Positions 52,422-63,380 of a DNA stretch of 64,000 bases are shown here, piece after piece; within the stretch, counting starts at the first letter, position 1; every line of letters starts with the position of its first letter. This DNA is from an uncultured beta proteobacterium (GTDB lineage: Bacteria; Pseudomonadota; Gammaproteobacteria; Burkholderiales; SG8-41): positions 42,325-106,324 of the forward strand of contig CAITMU010000103.1 of the NCBI GenBank assembly GCA_903893565.1, written 5' to 3'. The notes beneath the pieces were generated by a model. That model was not told the DNA's origin. It was given only the letters and a program-made list of their open reading frames with translations, and searched no databases. The position numbers and the translations under genes are program-made.

Positions 52422-53564
52422 ATGCGACTTCACCACAACACTCGACTCGGGTTTTACACGCTTGCGGCCATTTTTTGTCTCGCTATTTTAGCTGGGTGTA
52501 TCAGCCCCCAACAACTGCCGGCCTCTTTTTCGGGATTACCTCAGTATCAAGTCAACCCCTTCTGGCCCCAGCCCCTTAAAGACCATTGGCTTTTTGGTCA
52601 AGTCTCCAGTGTGGCCGTGGATCGATTTGACCACGTCTGGGTTTTACATAGACCCAAAACGTTACTCCCCGATGAACTGGGCGCGACACAGTCACCCCCC
52701 ACCAATCGCTGCTGTATAGCAGCACCTGCCGTGATGGAGTTTGATGCTGCAGGTCATTTCCTACAGGGCTGGGGAGGCGCTGGCAAAGGTTATGACTGGC
52801 CCTCCCAAGAACACGGGATCCATGTAGATCAACAAGGCTTTGTCTGGATTTCCGGTAATGACAAAAACGACCACCATATTCTTAAATTTACACGAGAAGG
52901 TCAGTTTGTTCTGCAAATTGGCAAACCGGGCAAATCCGAGGGCTCTAACAGCCACACCCAGTTGGGCCAACCTGCCGCTATTGAATCTGATTCCCTGATG
53001 AATGAAATCTATGTCGGTGATGGCTACGGTAATCGACGGGTCATCGTGTTTGACGCCACCACCGGCGCTTACAAAAGACACTGGGGCGCCTACGCCCATG
53101 TTCCGGATGATGGAAAACTCCCGCCTTATCAACCCGGCGCCAAGCCCTCGGCGCAGTTCGGTAACCCGCACTGCATTCATCTGTCACGCGATAAAATGTT
53201 ATTCGTCTGTGACCGCCCCAACAATCGCATCCAAGTGTTCCAACCCAGTGGCCAATTTATACGTGAAATGTTCTTAGAGCCTCTCACCCTAAGTGGACCG
53301 ATTGCTGATTTGGCTTTTTCAGCTGATCCCGAACAACGCTACCTCCTCACTGCCGATGGCTCCAATTCAGAAATTTATGTGCTCGATAAAAACAACGGTC
53401 AGAAGCTCGCCAGTTTTGGCCGACCGGGGCATCAAGCGGGTGAGTTTCGTTCGCTTCACAATATAGCCATTGATTCGACTGGCGCCTTGTATACCGTCGA
53501 AGCAGGTGCTGGGCGGCGTATTCAAAAGTTTATTCTTCAACCGCCTCTACGCCAGCCACCCTGA
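52422..53564 (+). CDS. NHL-repeat lipoprotein
   Basis: 380 residues. The leader ends in LAILAGC, a lipobox with the cysteine at about residue 26, so it is a lipoprotein. A strong ribosome site (AGGGGG) lies 8 bases before the ATG. The body consists of about 5-6 NHL-type blades, e.g. [67 protein letters not shown] and [15 protein letters not shown]. Some relatives are described as peptidylglycine alpha-amidating-like lyases, but activity is unproven. Expressed divergently from the oxidoreductase. Confidence 0.87.
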   Translation: MRLHHNTRLGFYTLAAIFCLAILAGCISPQQLPASFSGLPQYQVNPFWPQPLKDHWLFGQVSSVAVDRFDHVWVLHRPKTLLPDELGATQSPPTNRCCIAAPAVMEFDAAGHFLQGWGGAGKGYDWPSQEHGIHVDQQGFVWISGNDKNDHHILKFTREGQFVLQIGKPGKSEGSNSHTQLGQPAAIESDSLMNEIYVGDGYGNRRVIVFDATTGAYKRHWGAYAHVPDDGKLPPYQPGAKPSAQFGNPHCIHLSRDKMLFVCDRPNNRIQVFQPSGQFIREMFLEPLTLSGPIADLAFSADPEQRYLLTADGSNSEIYVLDKNNGQKLASFGRPGHQAGEFRSLHNIAIDSTGALYTVEAGAGRRIQKFILQPPLRQPP

Positions 53565-53734
53565 TCGTTCGCCGGCGGGGACTGGCCCACTACGATCCCC
53601 TCCCTTCGATCGCTATTTGGACCGTGCCCTATCCTCATCGGCAGAGCCATGAGGCAGGTGATTTGCTTTATACTCACTCGTGGCCATTGCCCTTGTTCTA
53701 CCTTACCCCTTTCGTTACCAGGCTCAAAGTCAAC

Positions 53735-55141
53735 ATGTCAGCTCTTCCCCCTTCCCCCAACGCGAATACCCCGTGGTCGGGTCGTTTTACAGAACCCGTG
53801 TCTGATCGCGTCAAGCGCTTTACCGCCTCCGTCAGTTTTGATCATCGTCTGGCCGAATGCGATATCGCAGGCTCTTTAGCCCACGCGCGCATGCTCAGTG
53901 CCTGCCATATCATCACCCCTCAGGATCTTGCCGACATTGAAAAAGGTTTAGCACAAATCTTAGCCGACATTCAAGCTAACCGCTTTGCGTGGTCCATTGA
54001 TTTGGAAGATGTGCATCTTAATATCGAGCGCCGCCTGACCGATTTGGTGGGTGACGCCGGCAAACGGTTGCACACCGCTCGCTCGAGGAACGATCAAGTT
54101 GCTACCGATATCCGTCTTTATTTACGTGAAGCTATCGATCAAATCCGGCAACATATTCACGCCCTGCAAACCGCTTTGTTGGATTTGGCCGAACAACATA
54201 CGGATACGGTCATGCCAGGCTTCACGCATCTACAAGTGGCGCAACCCGTCTCCCTCGGTCACCATCTCATGGCCTATTATGAAATGCTGGTACGGGACTC
54301 ACAACGCTACAGCGATTGTCGAAAACGCGTGAACCGTCTGCCTTTAGGTGCAGCCGCTCTAGCCGGAACCTCCTACCCCATTGACCGACTCATGGTGGCT
54401 GAAGCACTCGGCTTTGATGGGGTCTGCGAAAACTCTCTTGATGCGGTTTCCGATCGCGACTTTGCGATTGAATTTTGTGCAGCGGCGGCGATCAATATGG
54501 TTCATTTATCGCGGTTTTGTGAAGAATTGATTTTATGGATGAGCCCGCGTTTTGGGTTTATCGACATCGCTGATCGTTTCTGTACAGGCTCCTCCATTAT
54601 GCCGCAGAAAAAAAATCCCGATGTGGCCGAACTAGTACGTGGCAAAACCGGTCGAGTCAATGGCCATCTCATCGCTTTATTGACACTGATGAAAGGCCAA
54701 CCCTTAGCCTATAACAAAGATAATCAAGAAGACAAAGAGCCACTGTTCGATACCATCGACACTGTGATTGATTCTCTTGCCGTGTTTGCCGATATGGTGC
54801 CAGGCATTAGTGTAAAAAAACAAACCCTACGGGCCGCAGCCGCACAAGGCTTTGCTACTGCCACGGATCTAGCCGATTATCTCGTCAGAAAGGGTATGGC
54901 CTTTCGTCAAGCACACGAAGTCGTGGCGCAAGCGGTAAAGCACTGCGAAAGCCGCGGGTGTGATCTGGCCGATTTATCTTTAAAGGAACTGAAGGATTTT
55001 TCTGCGCTCATCACAGAAGATGTCTACGCAAGTCTAACCCTTGACGGGGCATTAAATGCGCGGTCACACATCGGCGGCACCGCCCCTAGCCAAGTCAAGG
55101 TGGCCATAGTCCGGGCAAGAGAATCGCTCAAAACGGGCTGA
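53735..55141 (+). CDS. argH: argininosuccinate lyase
   Basis: 468 residues from the ATG at 53735, the normal length. It splits argininosuccinate to arginine and fumarate, the last step of arginine synthesis. Motifs: [13 protein letters not shown] near residue 14, [26 protein letters not shown] with the catalytic-region His, [16 protein letters not shown], and the fumarate-lyase signature [12 protein letters not shown] (about residues 286-297) with the catalytic serine. An upstream frame opens to 53624 but lacks conservation. Confidence 0.97.
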   Translation: MSALPPSPNANTPWSGRFTEPVSDRVKRFTASVSFDHRLAECDIAGSLAHARMLSACHIITPQDLADIEKGLAQILADIQANRFAWSIDLEDVHLNIERRLTDLVGDAGKRLHTARSRNDQVATDIRLYLREAIDQIRQHIHALQTALLDLAEQHTDTVMPGFTHLQVAQPVSLGHHLMAYYEMLVRDSQRYSDCRKRVNRLPLGAAALAGTSYPIDRLMVAEALGFDGVCENSLDAVSDRDFAIEFCAAAAINMVHLSRFCEELILWMSPRFGFIDIADRFCTGSSIMPQKKNPDVAELVRGKTGRVNGHLIALLTLMKGQPLAYNKDNQEDKEPLFDTIDTVIDSLAVFADMVPGISVKKQTLRAAAAQGFATATDLADYLVRKGMAFRQAHEVVAQAVKHCESRGCDLADLSLKELKDFSALITEDVYASLTLDGALNARSHIGGTAPSQVKVAIVRARESLKTG

Positions 55142-55446
55142 TTTTGCCCAGTTCTCCCCATTAGTCGGTGGCGATTTGTTTATGGTCAAGACGGGACCCC
55201 TCCCAGGTGAATTGGGATTGTCAAAAAAGCCATTTAGACTCCTCTCGCCCACACCCAGCCTTTAGAGGCTTAAGAGGGGAAGAAGCCTAGGGCGGCAAAC
55301 CATTGGGTGAAAAGGGTCAAAAGGGTCAAAATCACGAAAAAACACAGGGTTTTTCAATTCACAATCAAAGACTGAACGCTAACCGGCCTATTGCCTTGCG
55401 TCTTGAGTCTTGGGTCTTTGCCCTGTCGTTTTTCCGCTACTGCCCA
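55142..55446. other. argH-grxD convergent intergenic region
   Basis: 305 bases. A 9-base unit AAAAGGGTC occurs twice in tandem at 55310-55327, and a GTCTTG word is repeated near 55400. No terminator with a clear T-run and no gene is recognised. Confidence 0.4.
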
Positions 55447-55752
55447 CTACTTCAACAACGCTTGAAGTTCTCCATTCTGGAACATCTCCGTGAGGATGTC
55501 CGAGCCGCCAATAAACTCACCATTCACATACAGTTGCGGCACTGTGGGCCAGTTGGAAAAGTCTTTAATGCCTTGACGAAGATCTGGGTCTTCCAGCACA
55601 TTGGCTGAAGCAATGTCCTTGACGCCGCAGGTACGTAACAATTTAACCACATTGGCAGAAAACCCACACTGCGGAAAATCCGGCGAACCCTTCATATATA
55701 ACATGACTTTATTTTTCGTCACTTGCTCTTTAATCAGCTCTTGAATACTCAT
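55447..55752 (-). CDS. grxD: monothiol glutaredoxin, Grx4 family
   Basis: 101 residues from the ATG at 55752. The CGFS active site (Cys29) in DFPQCGFSANVV, WPTVPQLYVNGEFIGGSDI and the closing ELQAL identify the monothiol group, which shuttles [2Fe-2S] clusters with glutathione. Glutathione is made by the gshA-gshB pair at 9-11 kb. It is downstream of prmC on the same strand. Confidence 0.96.
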   Translation of the reverse strand: MSIQELIKEQVTKNKVMLYMKGSPDFPQCGFSANVVKLLRTCGVKDIASANVLEDPDLRQGIKDFSNWPTVPQLYVNGEFIGGSDILTEMFQNGELQALLK

Positions 55753-55925
55753 TTTAAAATTCCCCATCCCATACAGAAAAAAAGCCATAACTCACATAAA
55801 TAGGGTAGTTGGTCCCCCAACCTAGACCCCTCATCTGACAGCCATCCTGTCGAAAGTCTACCATCCTAAAGCAATATCCGACCAATTCGATAGGGTATTA
55901 GTTTACTGCCAAGCCCTCAAGCGCG

Positions 55926-56762
55926 TCAAACCGGGCATAGGCCCCCACTCACCCGTTCAATTCCCGCCAAATCTGTCCACGACTGCACCTTACGAAAACC
56001 CGAGGCCTGCAAACGCTCACGACACCCCCGGGCTTGTTCAAACCCGTGCTCCAGCAACAACCATCCCTGCGGTTTCAAATGGGTTGCAGCACGCTGAATG
56101 ATTTTTTCAAGGCAAGCCCATCCTCCGTCCTCTGCGACGAGCGCCAGTCGCGGCTCAAAACGTAAATCGCCTTGCTGTAGATGTCCATCCTCCTTTTGAA
56201 TGTACGGAGGGTTAGAAAGAACCACATCAAAGCGTATCGTTGGCAGTGCTTCAAACCAATCACTTTTTAACCACTGAACGCTTGGGGCTTTAAGTCGTAG
56301 GGCATTTTCCCGCGCTACCACCAAAGCCTCATCTGACAAATCTAGACCCCACGCTTCCAGCCCCTCACGCTCCAGTGCGATACTTAATACAACACAACCA
56401 CTACCACAACCTAACTCTAGAATGCTGGGGTGGCCCACAGTGCCTGCAAACGGCAAGTGCTCCAACGCCAACGATACCAATAGCTCCGTGTCCGGGCGCG
56501 GAATCAGCACGTCAGCAGTCACGGTAAAGTCACGTCCGTAAAACTCCCGAACACCCGTGAGATAAGCGACCGGCTCGCCTTTGACCCGTCGTTGAATCAA
56601 CGACTCAAATACAGTCGCTTCGGCTTGGGTAAGCGATTCATCCGCGTGCGCGATAATAAAAGCATCCGAGCACTGTAATACATGCCTAAGCAGCACCCGA
56701 GCATCCAGTGGCGCTACCCGTTGTCGGGCTTGTATTAAAGCCGCTTGTACGGTTATCAACAC
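55926..56762 (-). CDS. prmC: peptide chain release factor N5-glutamine methyltransferase
   Basis: 278 residues from a GTG. It methylates the Gln of the GGQ motif in RF1 and RF2. Motifs: YLTGVREFYGRDFTV, LIPRPDTELLV, ILELGCGSGCVVLSIA for SAM, and VLSNPPYIQ, the NPPY substrate-glutamine motif. It lies 31 bases after prfA, its substrate, which is the usual order. Confidence 0.96.
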   Translation of the reverse strand: MLITVQAALIQARQRVAPLDARVLLRHVLQCSDAFIIAHADESLTQAEATVFESLIQRRVKGEPVAYLTGVREFYGRDFTVTADVLIPRPDTELLVSLALEHLPFAGTVGHPSILELGCGSGCVVLSIALEREGLEAWGLDLSDEALVVARENALRLKAPSVQWLKSDWFEALPTIRFDVVLSNPPYIQKEDGHLQQGDLRFEPRLALVAEDGGWACLEKIIQRAATHLKPQGWLLLEHGFEQARGCRERLQASGFRKVQSWTDLAGIERVSGGLCPV

Positions 56763-56793
56763 TTAAAAAGCTCTCCCCTTCGTCGGTGTGCTA

Positions 56794-57885
56794 CTAGGAG
56801 GACTGAGCGTCTTCACCTAATAAAGCCAATTGTTCTGCTTGATGCTCAGAGGAGAGCGCACCACTGACTTCATCAATATCGCCATCCATAATTTGTGCGA
56901 GCTTATAAAGTGTCAGATTAATTCGGTGATCCGTCATCCGGCCTTGGGGAAAATTATACGTCCGAATCCGCTCCGAGCGATCCCCACTGCCGACCAAAGA
57001 CTTTCTTTCTGCTGCAATTTTTGATTGCTGCTCACGCACCTGCTTATCCTTAATGCGAGCAGCCAATACCGACATCGCGCGCGCGCGGTTCTTATGCTGT
57101 GATCGATCATCCTGACACTCCACCACGGTTCCCGTAGGAACATGGGTAATACGAATCGCTGAATCGGTTTTGTTAATATGTTGCCCGCCTGCGCCTGAGG
57201 CCCGAAACGTATCAATTTTAAGATCCGCTGGATTCAAAATGACATCGCTCACTTCATCCACCTCGGGTAAAACCGCCACCGTACAGGCTGAGGTATGAAC
57301 CCGTCCTTGGGTCTCCGTCACGGGCACCCGCTGAACCCGATGTGCACCCGATTCAAACTTTAGTTTCGAATAAGCTCCGCGCCCTATAATTTTGGCAATA
57401 ATCTCTCGATACCCGCCCAAATCCGAGGCACTTTGTGACATGACTTCGACCTGCCAACGATTTCTCTCCGCGTAACGACAATACATACGAAACAATTCCC
57501 CGGCAAACAAAGCCGATTCATCGCCCCCAGTGCCCGCTCGAATTTCCAGAAAAATATTACGCTCATCACTCGGGTCTTTGGGAATTAACAGTTTTTGTAT
57601 ATCTTTTTCTAATTGTTCTAACTGCGCTCGGATCGCAGATTTTTCAGCCTCTGCAAATTCACGCATTTGAGGATCCATCGCCATTTCTTCTGCCACCTGC
57701 CAATCCGCTTGGTGGGTTTCATACGAGCGATAAAGATCCACCACGGGCGCTATTTCTGCACTCTCCATCGTTAATTTGCGATAGTGATCCATGTTGGCTG
57801 TCACATTTTCCGAACTCAACGTCCGGTTGATCTCCTCCAAGCGTCGAGATAGCTGCGCCAGTTTTGCCACAATACTTTGCTTCAT
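56794..57885 (-). CDS. prfA: peptide chain release factor 1
   Basis: 363 residues. RF1 reads UAA and UAG and triggers peptide release. The GGQ motif is in [12 protein letters not shown] (about residue 230), and the codon-recognition loop before it includes [14 protein letters not shown]. The N-terminal helical domain and C-terminal tail are full length. hemA ends upstream by 23 bases: hemA-prfA-prmC is a common order in proteobacteria. Confidence 0.97.
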   Translation of the reverse strand: MKQSIVAKLAQLSRRLEEINRTLSSENVTANMDHYRKLTMESAEIAPVVDLYRSYETHQADWQVAEEMAMDPQMREFAEAEKSAIRAQLEQLEKDIQKLLIPKDPSDERNIFLEIRAGTGGDESALFAGELFRMYCRYAERNRWQVEVMSQSASDLGGYREIIAKIIGRGAYSKLKFESGAHRVQRVPVTETQGRVHTSACTVAVLPEVDEVSDVILNPADLKIDTFRASGAGGQHINKTDSAIRITHVPTGTVVECQDDRSQHKNRARAMSVLAARIKDKQVREQQSKIAAERKSLVGSGDRSERIRTYNFPQGRMTDHRINLTLYKLAQIMDGDIDEVSGALSSEHQAEQLALLGEDAQSS

Positions 57886-57908
57886 TTAAATTCCTGCCAT
57901 GCGTACCA

Positions 57909-59162
57909 TTATTCCGGTCGCGGTATTTGATAAAGGCGCGTTAACCATTCTGCCAACGCCTGCTGTTCACTGCTCAAGGCATGATTTAAAGCGTGGGTGG
58001 GCGGATGCATGAGTTTATTGGTCAGTGCTTGTGATAACGCTTCGATCACGCGCTGTGGGTCTTCTCCGGTATTCAATTTTCGTAGCGCACGCTCCACCTC
58101 CCGTCGCCGGGCCCGCTCCGCGTTGTCACGCAAGGCTCGAATCGTCGGTACCACCGCGCGATTGCCCATCCAATGCATAAAATCAGTGACCTGATTTTCA
58201 ATAATTACCTCGGCTTGCTCCACCGCATTTTTTCGCTGCGCTTGACCGGCCTTAGCAATTTTGCCCAAATCATCGACTGTGTATAAAAATACATCGTCCA
58301 ATTGTCCCACTTGGGCCTCAATATCGCGTGGCACAGCCAAATCAAACATCATCATCGGCCGATGTTTACGCTTGGCCAATGCACTTTCCGTCAGGCCTTT
58401 ACCTAAGATTGGCAAGGGACTGGCAGTGGAACTGACGACAATGTCATGCAAGGCTAATTGAGACGGCAAATCATTTAATGAAATCGCTCGACCTAAAAAA
58501 CGCTCTGCCAGTTGTCCCGCTCTGGCCTCCGTGCGATTGGCAAACGTCAGTCGCTTAGGATGATGGGCCGCAAAATGACTGGCACAAAGCTCAATCATGG
58601 GTCCTGCGCCAATAAACAAAATGGATTGTTCACTGATGCTCGGATAGATCCTCTCGGCTAACTGTACTGCTGCGGCGGCCATGGACACGGTGTTGTGCCC
58701 GATCTCGGTTTCACTTCGCACCGTTTTAGCGACCGCAAAAGTGCGCTGAAAAAGCTTATTTAATAATAAGCCCATGGATCCGGCTGATTCTGCAGCCCGT
58801 ATAGCCGTCTTAAACTGCCCTAAAATCTGGGTCTCACCCAAAACCATTGAATCCAAACCGCTGGCCACACGAAACGCATGTTTGACCGCTTTTTCCTGAT
58901 TCAATTTATACAAAAAAGGTTCTAGCTGCTGGGGTTTAAGATCGTGGTAATGCGCCATCCACTCCACCGCCACTCGGGGATCGTCTGAGTGGCAATAAAT
59001 TTCTGTACGATTGCAAGTCGACACAATGGCCGCCTCTTTCACTGGCCGACATGCCACCAGTTCGACCAATGCTTGAACTAATCTTTCCGAATGAAACACC
59101 ACTTGCTCACGCACATTCAGTGGTGCCGTCTGGTGATTTAATCCAATGGCATACAGTTGCAT
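57909..59162 (-). CDS. hemA: glutamyl-tRNA reductase
   Basis: 417 residues from the ATG at 59162; the frame is open further to 59219. It reduces glutamyl-tRNA(Glu) to glutamate-1-semialdehyde, the first step of C5 heme synthesis. Motifs: [25 protein letters not shown] with catalytic Cys50, [29 protein letters not shown] for NADPH and [10 protein letters not shown]. Other heme genes lie at 44-48 kb. Confidence 0.97.
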   Translation of the reverse strand: MQLYAIGLNHQTAPLNVREQVVFHSERLVQALVELVACRPVKEAAIVSTCNRTEIYCHSDDPRVAVEWMAHYHDLKPQQLEPFLYKLNQEKAVKHAFRVASGLDSMVLGETQILGQFKTAIRAAESAGSMGLLLNKLFQRTFAVAKTVRSETEIGHNTVSMAAAAVQLAERIYPSISEQSILFIGAGPMIELCASHFAAHHPKRLTFANRTEARAGQLAERFLGRAISLNDLPSQLALHDIVVSSTASPLPILGKGLTESALAKRKHRPMMMFDLAVPRDIEAQVGQLDDVFLYTVDDLGKIAKAGQAQRKNAVEQAEVIIENQVTDFMHWMGNRAVVPTIRALRDNAERARRREVERALRKLNTGEDPQRVIEALSQALTNKLMHPPTHALNHALSSEQQALAEWLTRLYQIPRPE

Positions 59163-59318
59163 AGGCTGATAAAAAAGTGAGGAATGAGTAATCGCAAAAC
59201 AAAACGAGGCAAGAAACACTCCTTGGGTTGCCGTTTACCCCGCGACTTAAGCGTTTTTAGCCGCGTTGGAAAACGATTGGGCCACAAGATCCCCATTTTA
59301 CCGTACCCAGCGCTAGCA

Positions 59319-59351
59319 AAAAAACAATCCCTAAAAGACACTTTTTGGGAT
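59319..59351 (-). terminator. rho-independent terminator between rubredoxin and hemA
   Basis: Read on the minus strand, ATCCCAAAAAG and CTTTTAGGGAT pair as an 11-base stem with one mismatch over a 3-base loop, followed by a T-rich run (TTGTTTTTTT). It ends transcripts from rubredoxin before hemA. The rest of the 59163-59487 interval shows nothing else clear; the hemA promoter must lie between here and 59162. Confidence 0.7.
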
Positions 59352-59487
59352 CAATGTGGCAACACTATCGGTTTTTTGGGTTTCACCCACTAAACTAAGA
59401 ACTTTGCTGCCTTCGCCCTTTACTGTATCTCACTTTAGCATACTGGGATTGAGGCCAATTGCCCCTCCAACATGCCAGCAATCCGCT

Positions 59488-59661
59488 TTAGCCCACCACC
59501 ACCATTTCAAAGTCAGCCTTGGTAGCCGAGCAATGCGGACAAGTCCAGTCTTCCGGCACATCCTCCCAACGCGTTCCCGGTGCAATCCCCTCTTCAGGAA
59601 GGCCTAGCGCCTCTTCGTATACAAAACCACACAACACACACAACCATTTCTTGTCATTCAT
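59488..59661 (-). CDS. rubredoxin
   Basis: 57 residues, below common gene-calling length limits. The product has the full rubredoxin pattern: [13 protein letters not shown] with Cys8 and Cys11, the [15 protein letters not shown] middle and [14 protein letters not shown] with Cys41 and Cys44, so four cysteines hold one iron. It carries electrons to an alkane hydroxylase, oxidase or other partner; none is nearby. A terminator follows at 59319-59351. It is 151 bases after prpB on the same strand. Confidence 0.95.
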   Translation of the reverse strand: MNDKKWLCVLCGFVYEEALGLPEEGIAPGTRWEDVPEDWTCPHCSATKADFEMVVVG

Positions 59662-59812
59662 GTTCGCACTTATTTAAACAATTTTTAAAAAAAGTAGCCT
59701 CTCGCGCTGCGATGGGACTCCAACCAAAAGACAGAGTGTAGCGCATTTTGTTTTTACACGTGCGCTACTCTGCTCGCCTCCTGCCGCGCGGGGGCCCTCG
59801 TCAATACTTTAT

Positions 59813-60727
59813 TTATTTTTTCTTACCCTGAGCAAACAACGCATCCAATTTGTCCTCATACGAGTGGTAATCCAGATAATCATAAAGATCATCCCGGGTT
59901 TGCATCGTATCGACCACATTTTTTTGGTGGCCATCTTGGCGCAACGCCTGAAAAACTTTTAAGGTGGCGGCATTGGCTGCACGCCAACCTGACAAAGGAT
60001 ATAACGCCATCGCTACCTCAGCGCTGGCTAATTCTTGCGTTGAAAATAGCGGCGTTTTACCAAACTCCGTGATATTGGCCAAAATTGGGACTTTAACGGC
60101 TTGCGCAAATTTTTTATACATCGAAAGTTCTGTTATGGCCTCGGGGAAGATCATGTCAGCACCCGCCTCAACACAGGCACAGGCCCGGTCAATCGCAGCA
60201 TTCAAGCCTTCGATGGCTAATGAGTCGGTTCGTGCCATCACCACAAAGGCACTGTCGGTCTTAGCATCGACGGCTGCTTTGATACGATCGACCATTTCTA
60301 GTTGGCTCACAATTTCTTTATTGGGACGATGACCACAGCGTTTTTGCTGAACTTGATCCTCAATATGCATCGCGCCCGCACCGAATTTAATCAACGATTT
60401 GACTGTGCGTGCAATATTAAACGCCCCACCCCAACCCGTATCCACGTCCACCAATAAGGGCAAACTGCACACATCCGTAATCCGTCGAATATCGGTTAGC
60501 ACATCATCTAAGGCGCTGATACCTAAGTCCGGCAACCCCAATGAGCCCGCAGCCACTCCGCCACCCGAAAGATAGATCGCCTTGAACCCAGTACGCTGGG
60601 CCATACGAGCCGCATACGCATTGATGGTGCCAGCAATTTGCAAGGGCTTTTCACTGGCCACTGCCTCGCGAAAGCGCGCCCCCGCAGAAGAAATATTTTG
60701 GGGCAAATGTTTAGAAACGTCCGTCAT
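59813..60727 (-). CDS. prpB: methylisocitrate lyase
   Basis: 304 residues. It splits 2-methylisocitrate to pyruvate and succinate in the methylcitrate cycle for propionate. Features: [36 protein letters not shown] with metal-binding Asp residues, [17 protein letters not shown] with the catalytic Cys (KRCGH), and [15 protein letters not shown]. No prpC or prpD follows; the divergent IclR gene may control it. Isocitrate lyase is excluded by length and the PrpB-specific segments. Confidence 0.94.
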   Translation of the reverse strand: MTDVSKHLPQNISSAGARFREAVASEKPLQIAGTINAYAARMAQRTGFKAIYLSGGGVAAGSLGLPDLGISALDDVLTDIRRITDVCSLPLLVDVDTGWGGAFNIARTVKSLIKFGAGAMHIEDQVQQKRCGHRPNKEIVSQLEMVDRIKAAVDAKTDSAFVVMARTDSLAIEGLNAAIDRACACVEAGADMIFPEAITELSMYKKFAQAVKVPILANITEFGKTPLFSTQELASAEVAMALYPLSGWRAANAATLKVFQALRQDGHQKNVVDTMQTRDDLYDYLDYHSYEDKLDALFAQGKKK

Positions 60728-60913
60728 CTTAAAGCTCCCTCGTCATCAAAAAGAAGATTTTTCCGTTAACAATATCCGTCCATTTTACGGACTAATTGAA
60801 TAAATAGCCATCTATTTCTCTGCCAAAAACTAGACCAATTGCCTAATTCTTGCAATAGGCGTTATAATATTTTAGCTAAATGCTACCTTTCACCATCCGG
60901 ACTATTTGTCGCC

Positions 60914-61705
60914 ATGCCTAAAAAATCTACAGACGATGCAAGCCGTCTGACCGGAACCCAAAGTATCGAACGTGCTTTGCTGTTGCTGCGCGAAATCGCT
61001 GCTCACAATCGAAGCGGTTCACGCTTATTGGATCTGGCCACACGCACCCACCTGCAGCGCCCCACCGTACACCGTATGCTCAAATGCCTTACACATGAAG
61101 GCATGGTGCAGCAGGATGCCGATTCGCACCGCTACTACTTAGGCTCTATGGCCTTTGAGCTCGGCCTGACGGCAGCGCCTCGCTTTAATCTACGTGAAAT
61201 TTGTCACCCTGCCATGGTTCGCATTGCTGAGGCAACCGGTGACACCGTATTTCTCACCCAACGCAGCGGTCCGGATGCCGTGTGTATCGACAGACACGAA
61301 GGCACCTTTCCGATCAAAACTTTTACTCTTGACATTGGCATGCGTCGCCCACTTGGCGTAGGTACCGGAAGCTTAGCTATCGTTGCCGCTTTGCCAGATG
61401 ACGAGATTCAAAATATTTTTAATTCTAATCAAACCCGTTTCGAAGAGTATGGCGTGTCTGGGCCCTCCTTACTCACCCAAGCCCACAAAGCACAAAAACT
61501 AGGCTACTCCATGCGGGAAGCACCCACTTTAGCTGGCGTGCGTTCCGTGGGCCACTCGATTCGCAATCAATCCGGCACTGCCTTTGCCGCCCTATCCGTG
61601 TCATCGATTTCCAGTCGAATGACAGAAAAGCGGGTTACAGAAATTGCCGTTTTACTTAAAAATGAAGTCCGTCTGATCGAAAAACAACTCATCAACGCAA
61701 TGTAA
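60914..61705 (+). CDS. IclR-family transcriptional regulator
   Basis: 263 residues from the ATG at 60914; an upstream start at 60839 is possible but adds a non-conserved leader. The N-terminal winged helix spans TQSIERALLLLREIAAHNRSG to TVHRMLKCLTHEGMVQ (about residues 17-75). The C-terminal effector domain shows GDTVFLTQRSGPDAVCIDRHEG and SVGHSIRNQSGTAFAALSVS. It probably responds to an organic acid. It is divergent from prpB with 186 bases between and upstream of the CoA-transferase gene, so either could be its target. Confidence 0.93.
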   Translation: MPKKSTDDASRLTGTQSIERALLLLREIAAHNRSGSRLLDLATRTHLQRPTVHRMLKCLTHEGMVQQDADSHRYYLGSMAFELGLTAAPRFNLREICHPAMVRIAEATGDTVFLTQRSGPDAVCIDRHEGTFPIKTFTLDIGMRRPLGVGTGSLAIVAALPDDEIQNIFNSNQTRFEEYGVSGPSLLTQAHKAQKLGYSMREAPTLAGVRSVGHSIRNQSGTAFAALSVSSISSRMTEKRVTEIAVLLKNEVRLIEKQLINAM

Positions 61706-62114
61706 CCCCCGAACGCGAGTAAGCCCCTGAAGTCAAGGCAAACCGATTCTTTGACCGATCGCTGACCCCGCCTCAAAAAAGGCAAGCCAAAATAGGCACC
61801 TTGCCAATCACCCCGGTAAAGCACACCCCGTTAATATGAAGCGGGGGGCTTGTTGGTTACTTTTATAATCACCCGTTTTTATTTTTCCTCCTAATTTTGC
61901 CTATCATTCCAGTCGTTATGAAAGCGCTTTTCTCTTTTCACTGGCCGGCTACCTGCCCTATCGGCGTAATCCAATGAGAGTGATGCATTCTGCGATTGGA
62001 CAAAGTAAATCTATTCCTGATAAGGTGATGATTATTCTGGCTGAGACTATACTTTAATCAACCTATAAAAAATTCGCCCTCATGCCCCTTTTATATGCTT
62101 TTTTCTAGCCCCCT
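61706..62114. other. 409-base region before the CoA-transferase gene
   Basis: No gene of normal size. A C/G-rich hairpin around 61824-61848 (CCCCG...CGGGG) with few T residues after it might end the iclR transcript. A TATAAT lies nearby but lacks a -35 box. Two short overlapping frames (19 and 27 codons) near 61918-62060 are probably chance. Confidence 0.4.
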
Positions 62115-63380
62115 ATGATCACGCTCAAAGGCATCCCACTCAAATCCTTTGCTCCCGAAGCCCGATGTCCCTTAGATGGCATTCGTGTTTTGGATTTGTC
62201 CCGCGTAGTGGCTGGCAACATGCTCTCTTTACTCTTGGCTGACTTTGGTGCTGAAGTCATTAAGATCGAAACCCCGGAGGGAGACCCACTTCGCGACTGG
62301 TTAGTCGGAGGGGTTGCTACTAACTGGAAAGTCTACGCTCGCAACAAAAAAAGTGTCTGTCTTAATCTACGATTAGAAAAAGCCAAAAAGATACTTTTGG
62401 AGCTGGTTAAAACAGCTCATGTTTTGATAGAAAATTTTCGCCCCGGAACCTTGGAGAAAATGGGACTTGGGCCCGAAATATTGCACGAACATAACCCCCG
62501 CCTCGTGATTGTGCGCGTGACCGGCTGGGGACAAACCGGCCCTTACAAACACAAACCTGGCTTTGGTACGCTCGCCGAAGGTATGTCGGGCTTTGCCACA
62601 CTCAACGGATTTGCTGATCGCGAACCGGTTCTGCCACCCAACCAGTTGGCCGACTGTACTGCGGGCACCTATGGCGCTTTTGCTGTCATGATTGCGCTGC
62701 GGGAAGTCGAGGTCAATGCTGGCCAAGGTCAAATCATCGATTTACCCTTGCTCGAGCCCTTGTTTACTTTCATGGGACCGCAAGCGGCTAGCTACAAAGC
62801 AGGCGGAAAATTAAGACAACGCACCGGAAGCCGCTCTACCACGGCCGCCCCACGCAACGTTTACCGCACCCTTGACGAACAATGGGTCAGCATGTCCGCC
62901 TCCACACAAGCCATGACAGAACGATTATTCAATGTTATTGGTCGAGCCGATCTTATCCATAATCCCCGCTATCAGCGCAACGCTGATCGAGTCACCCATG
63001 CCCATGAGCTTGATGAAATTATTGGCGGCTTTATCGCTAAAATGACCTTGTCCGAAAATCTCGAGTTTTTTGATCGACACGAAGTAACGGTGGGCCCCGT
63101 CTACAACATTGCTCAGTTTGTCGAAGACCCCCATGTCAAAGCACGCGAAATTGTCGTTGAGTATCCTGATGATCAAATGGGTAGCATTCCCATGCATAAC
63201 GTGGTGCCAAAGATGTCTGGGACCCCAGGGGCGATCCGCTGCGCTGCCCCGACCCTAGGGCAGCATAATCATGAGATTTTGCAACACTTAGGTCATAACG
63301 CCGAGCGCCTTGCCCAATGGGCTAGCGAAGGCGTGATCTACCAACCTCCCCTTCAAAAAAAGGATCAAAAAATTCTATGA
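62115..63380 (+). CDS. CaiB/BaiF family III CoA-transferase
   Basis: 421 residues. It transfers CoA between acids. The family's opening GIRVLDLSRVVAGNMLSLLLADFGAEVIKIE-type block (about residues 22-52; shortened) is followed by GDPLRDW, NKKSVCLNL, LIENFRPGTLEKMGLG and RVTGWGQTGPYKHKPGF, and by NQLADCTAGTYGAF with the catalytic Asp. The next gene starts in its stop codon (ATGA) and encodes a CoA-ester lyase, so the pair likely activates and cleaves a dicarboxylate such as a citramalate-type acid. Confidence 0.93.
   Translation: MITLKGIPLKSFAPEARCPLDGIRVLDLSRVVAGNMLSLLLADFGAEVIKIETPEGDPLRDWLVGGVATNWKVYARNKKSVCLNLRLEKAKKILLELVKTAHVLIENFRPGTLEKMGLGPEILHEHNPRLVIVRVTGWGQTGPYKHKPGFGTLAEGMSGFATLNGFADREPVLPPNQLADCTAGTYGAFAVMIALREVEVNAGQGQIIDLPLLEPLFTFMGPQAASYKAGGKLRQRTGSRSTTAAPRNVYRTLDEQWVSMSASTQAMTERLFNVIGRADLIHNPRYQRNADRVTHAHELDEIIGGFIAKMTLSENLEFFDRHEVTVGPVYNIAQFVEDPHVKAREIVVEYPDDQMGSIPMHNVVPKMSGTPGAIRCAAPTLGQHNHEILQHLGHNAERLAQWASEGVIYQPPLQKKDQKIL

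Noticed and set aside
55310..55327. Tandem 9-base repeat as a CRISPR-like or functional repeat
   Set aside because: Only two copies, no spacers; probably slippage.
61918..62060. Two short overlapping frames before the CoA-transferase gene as a leader peptide
   Set aside because: 19 and 27 codons without ribosome sites or codon runs that would suggest attenuation.
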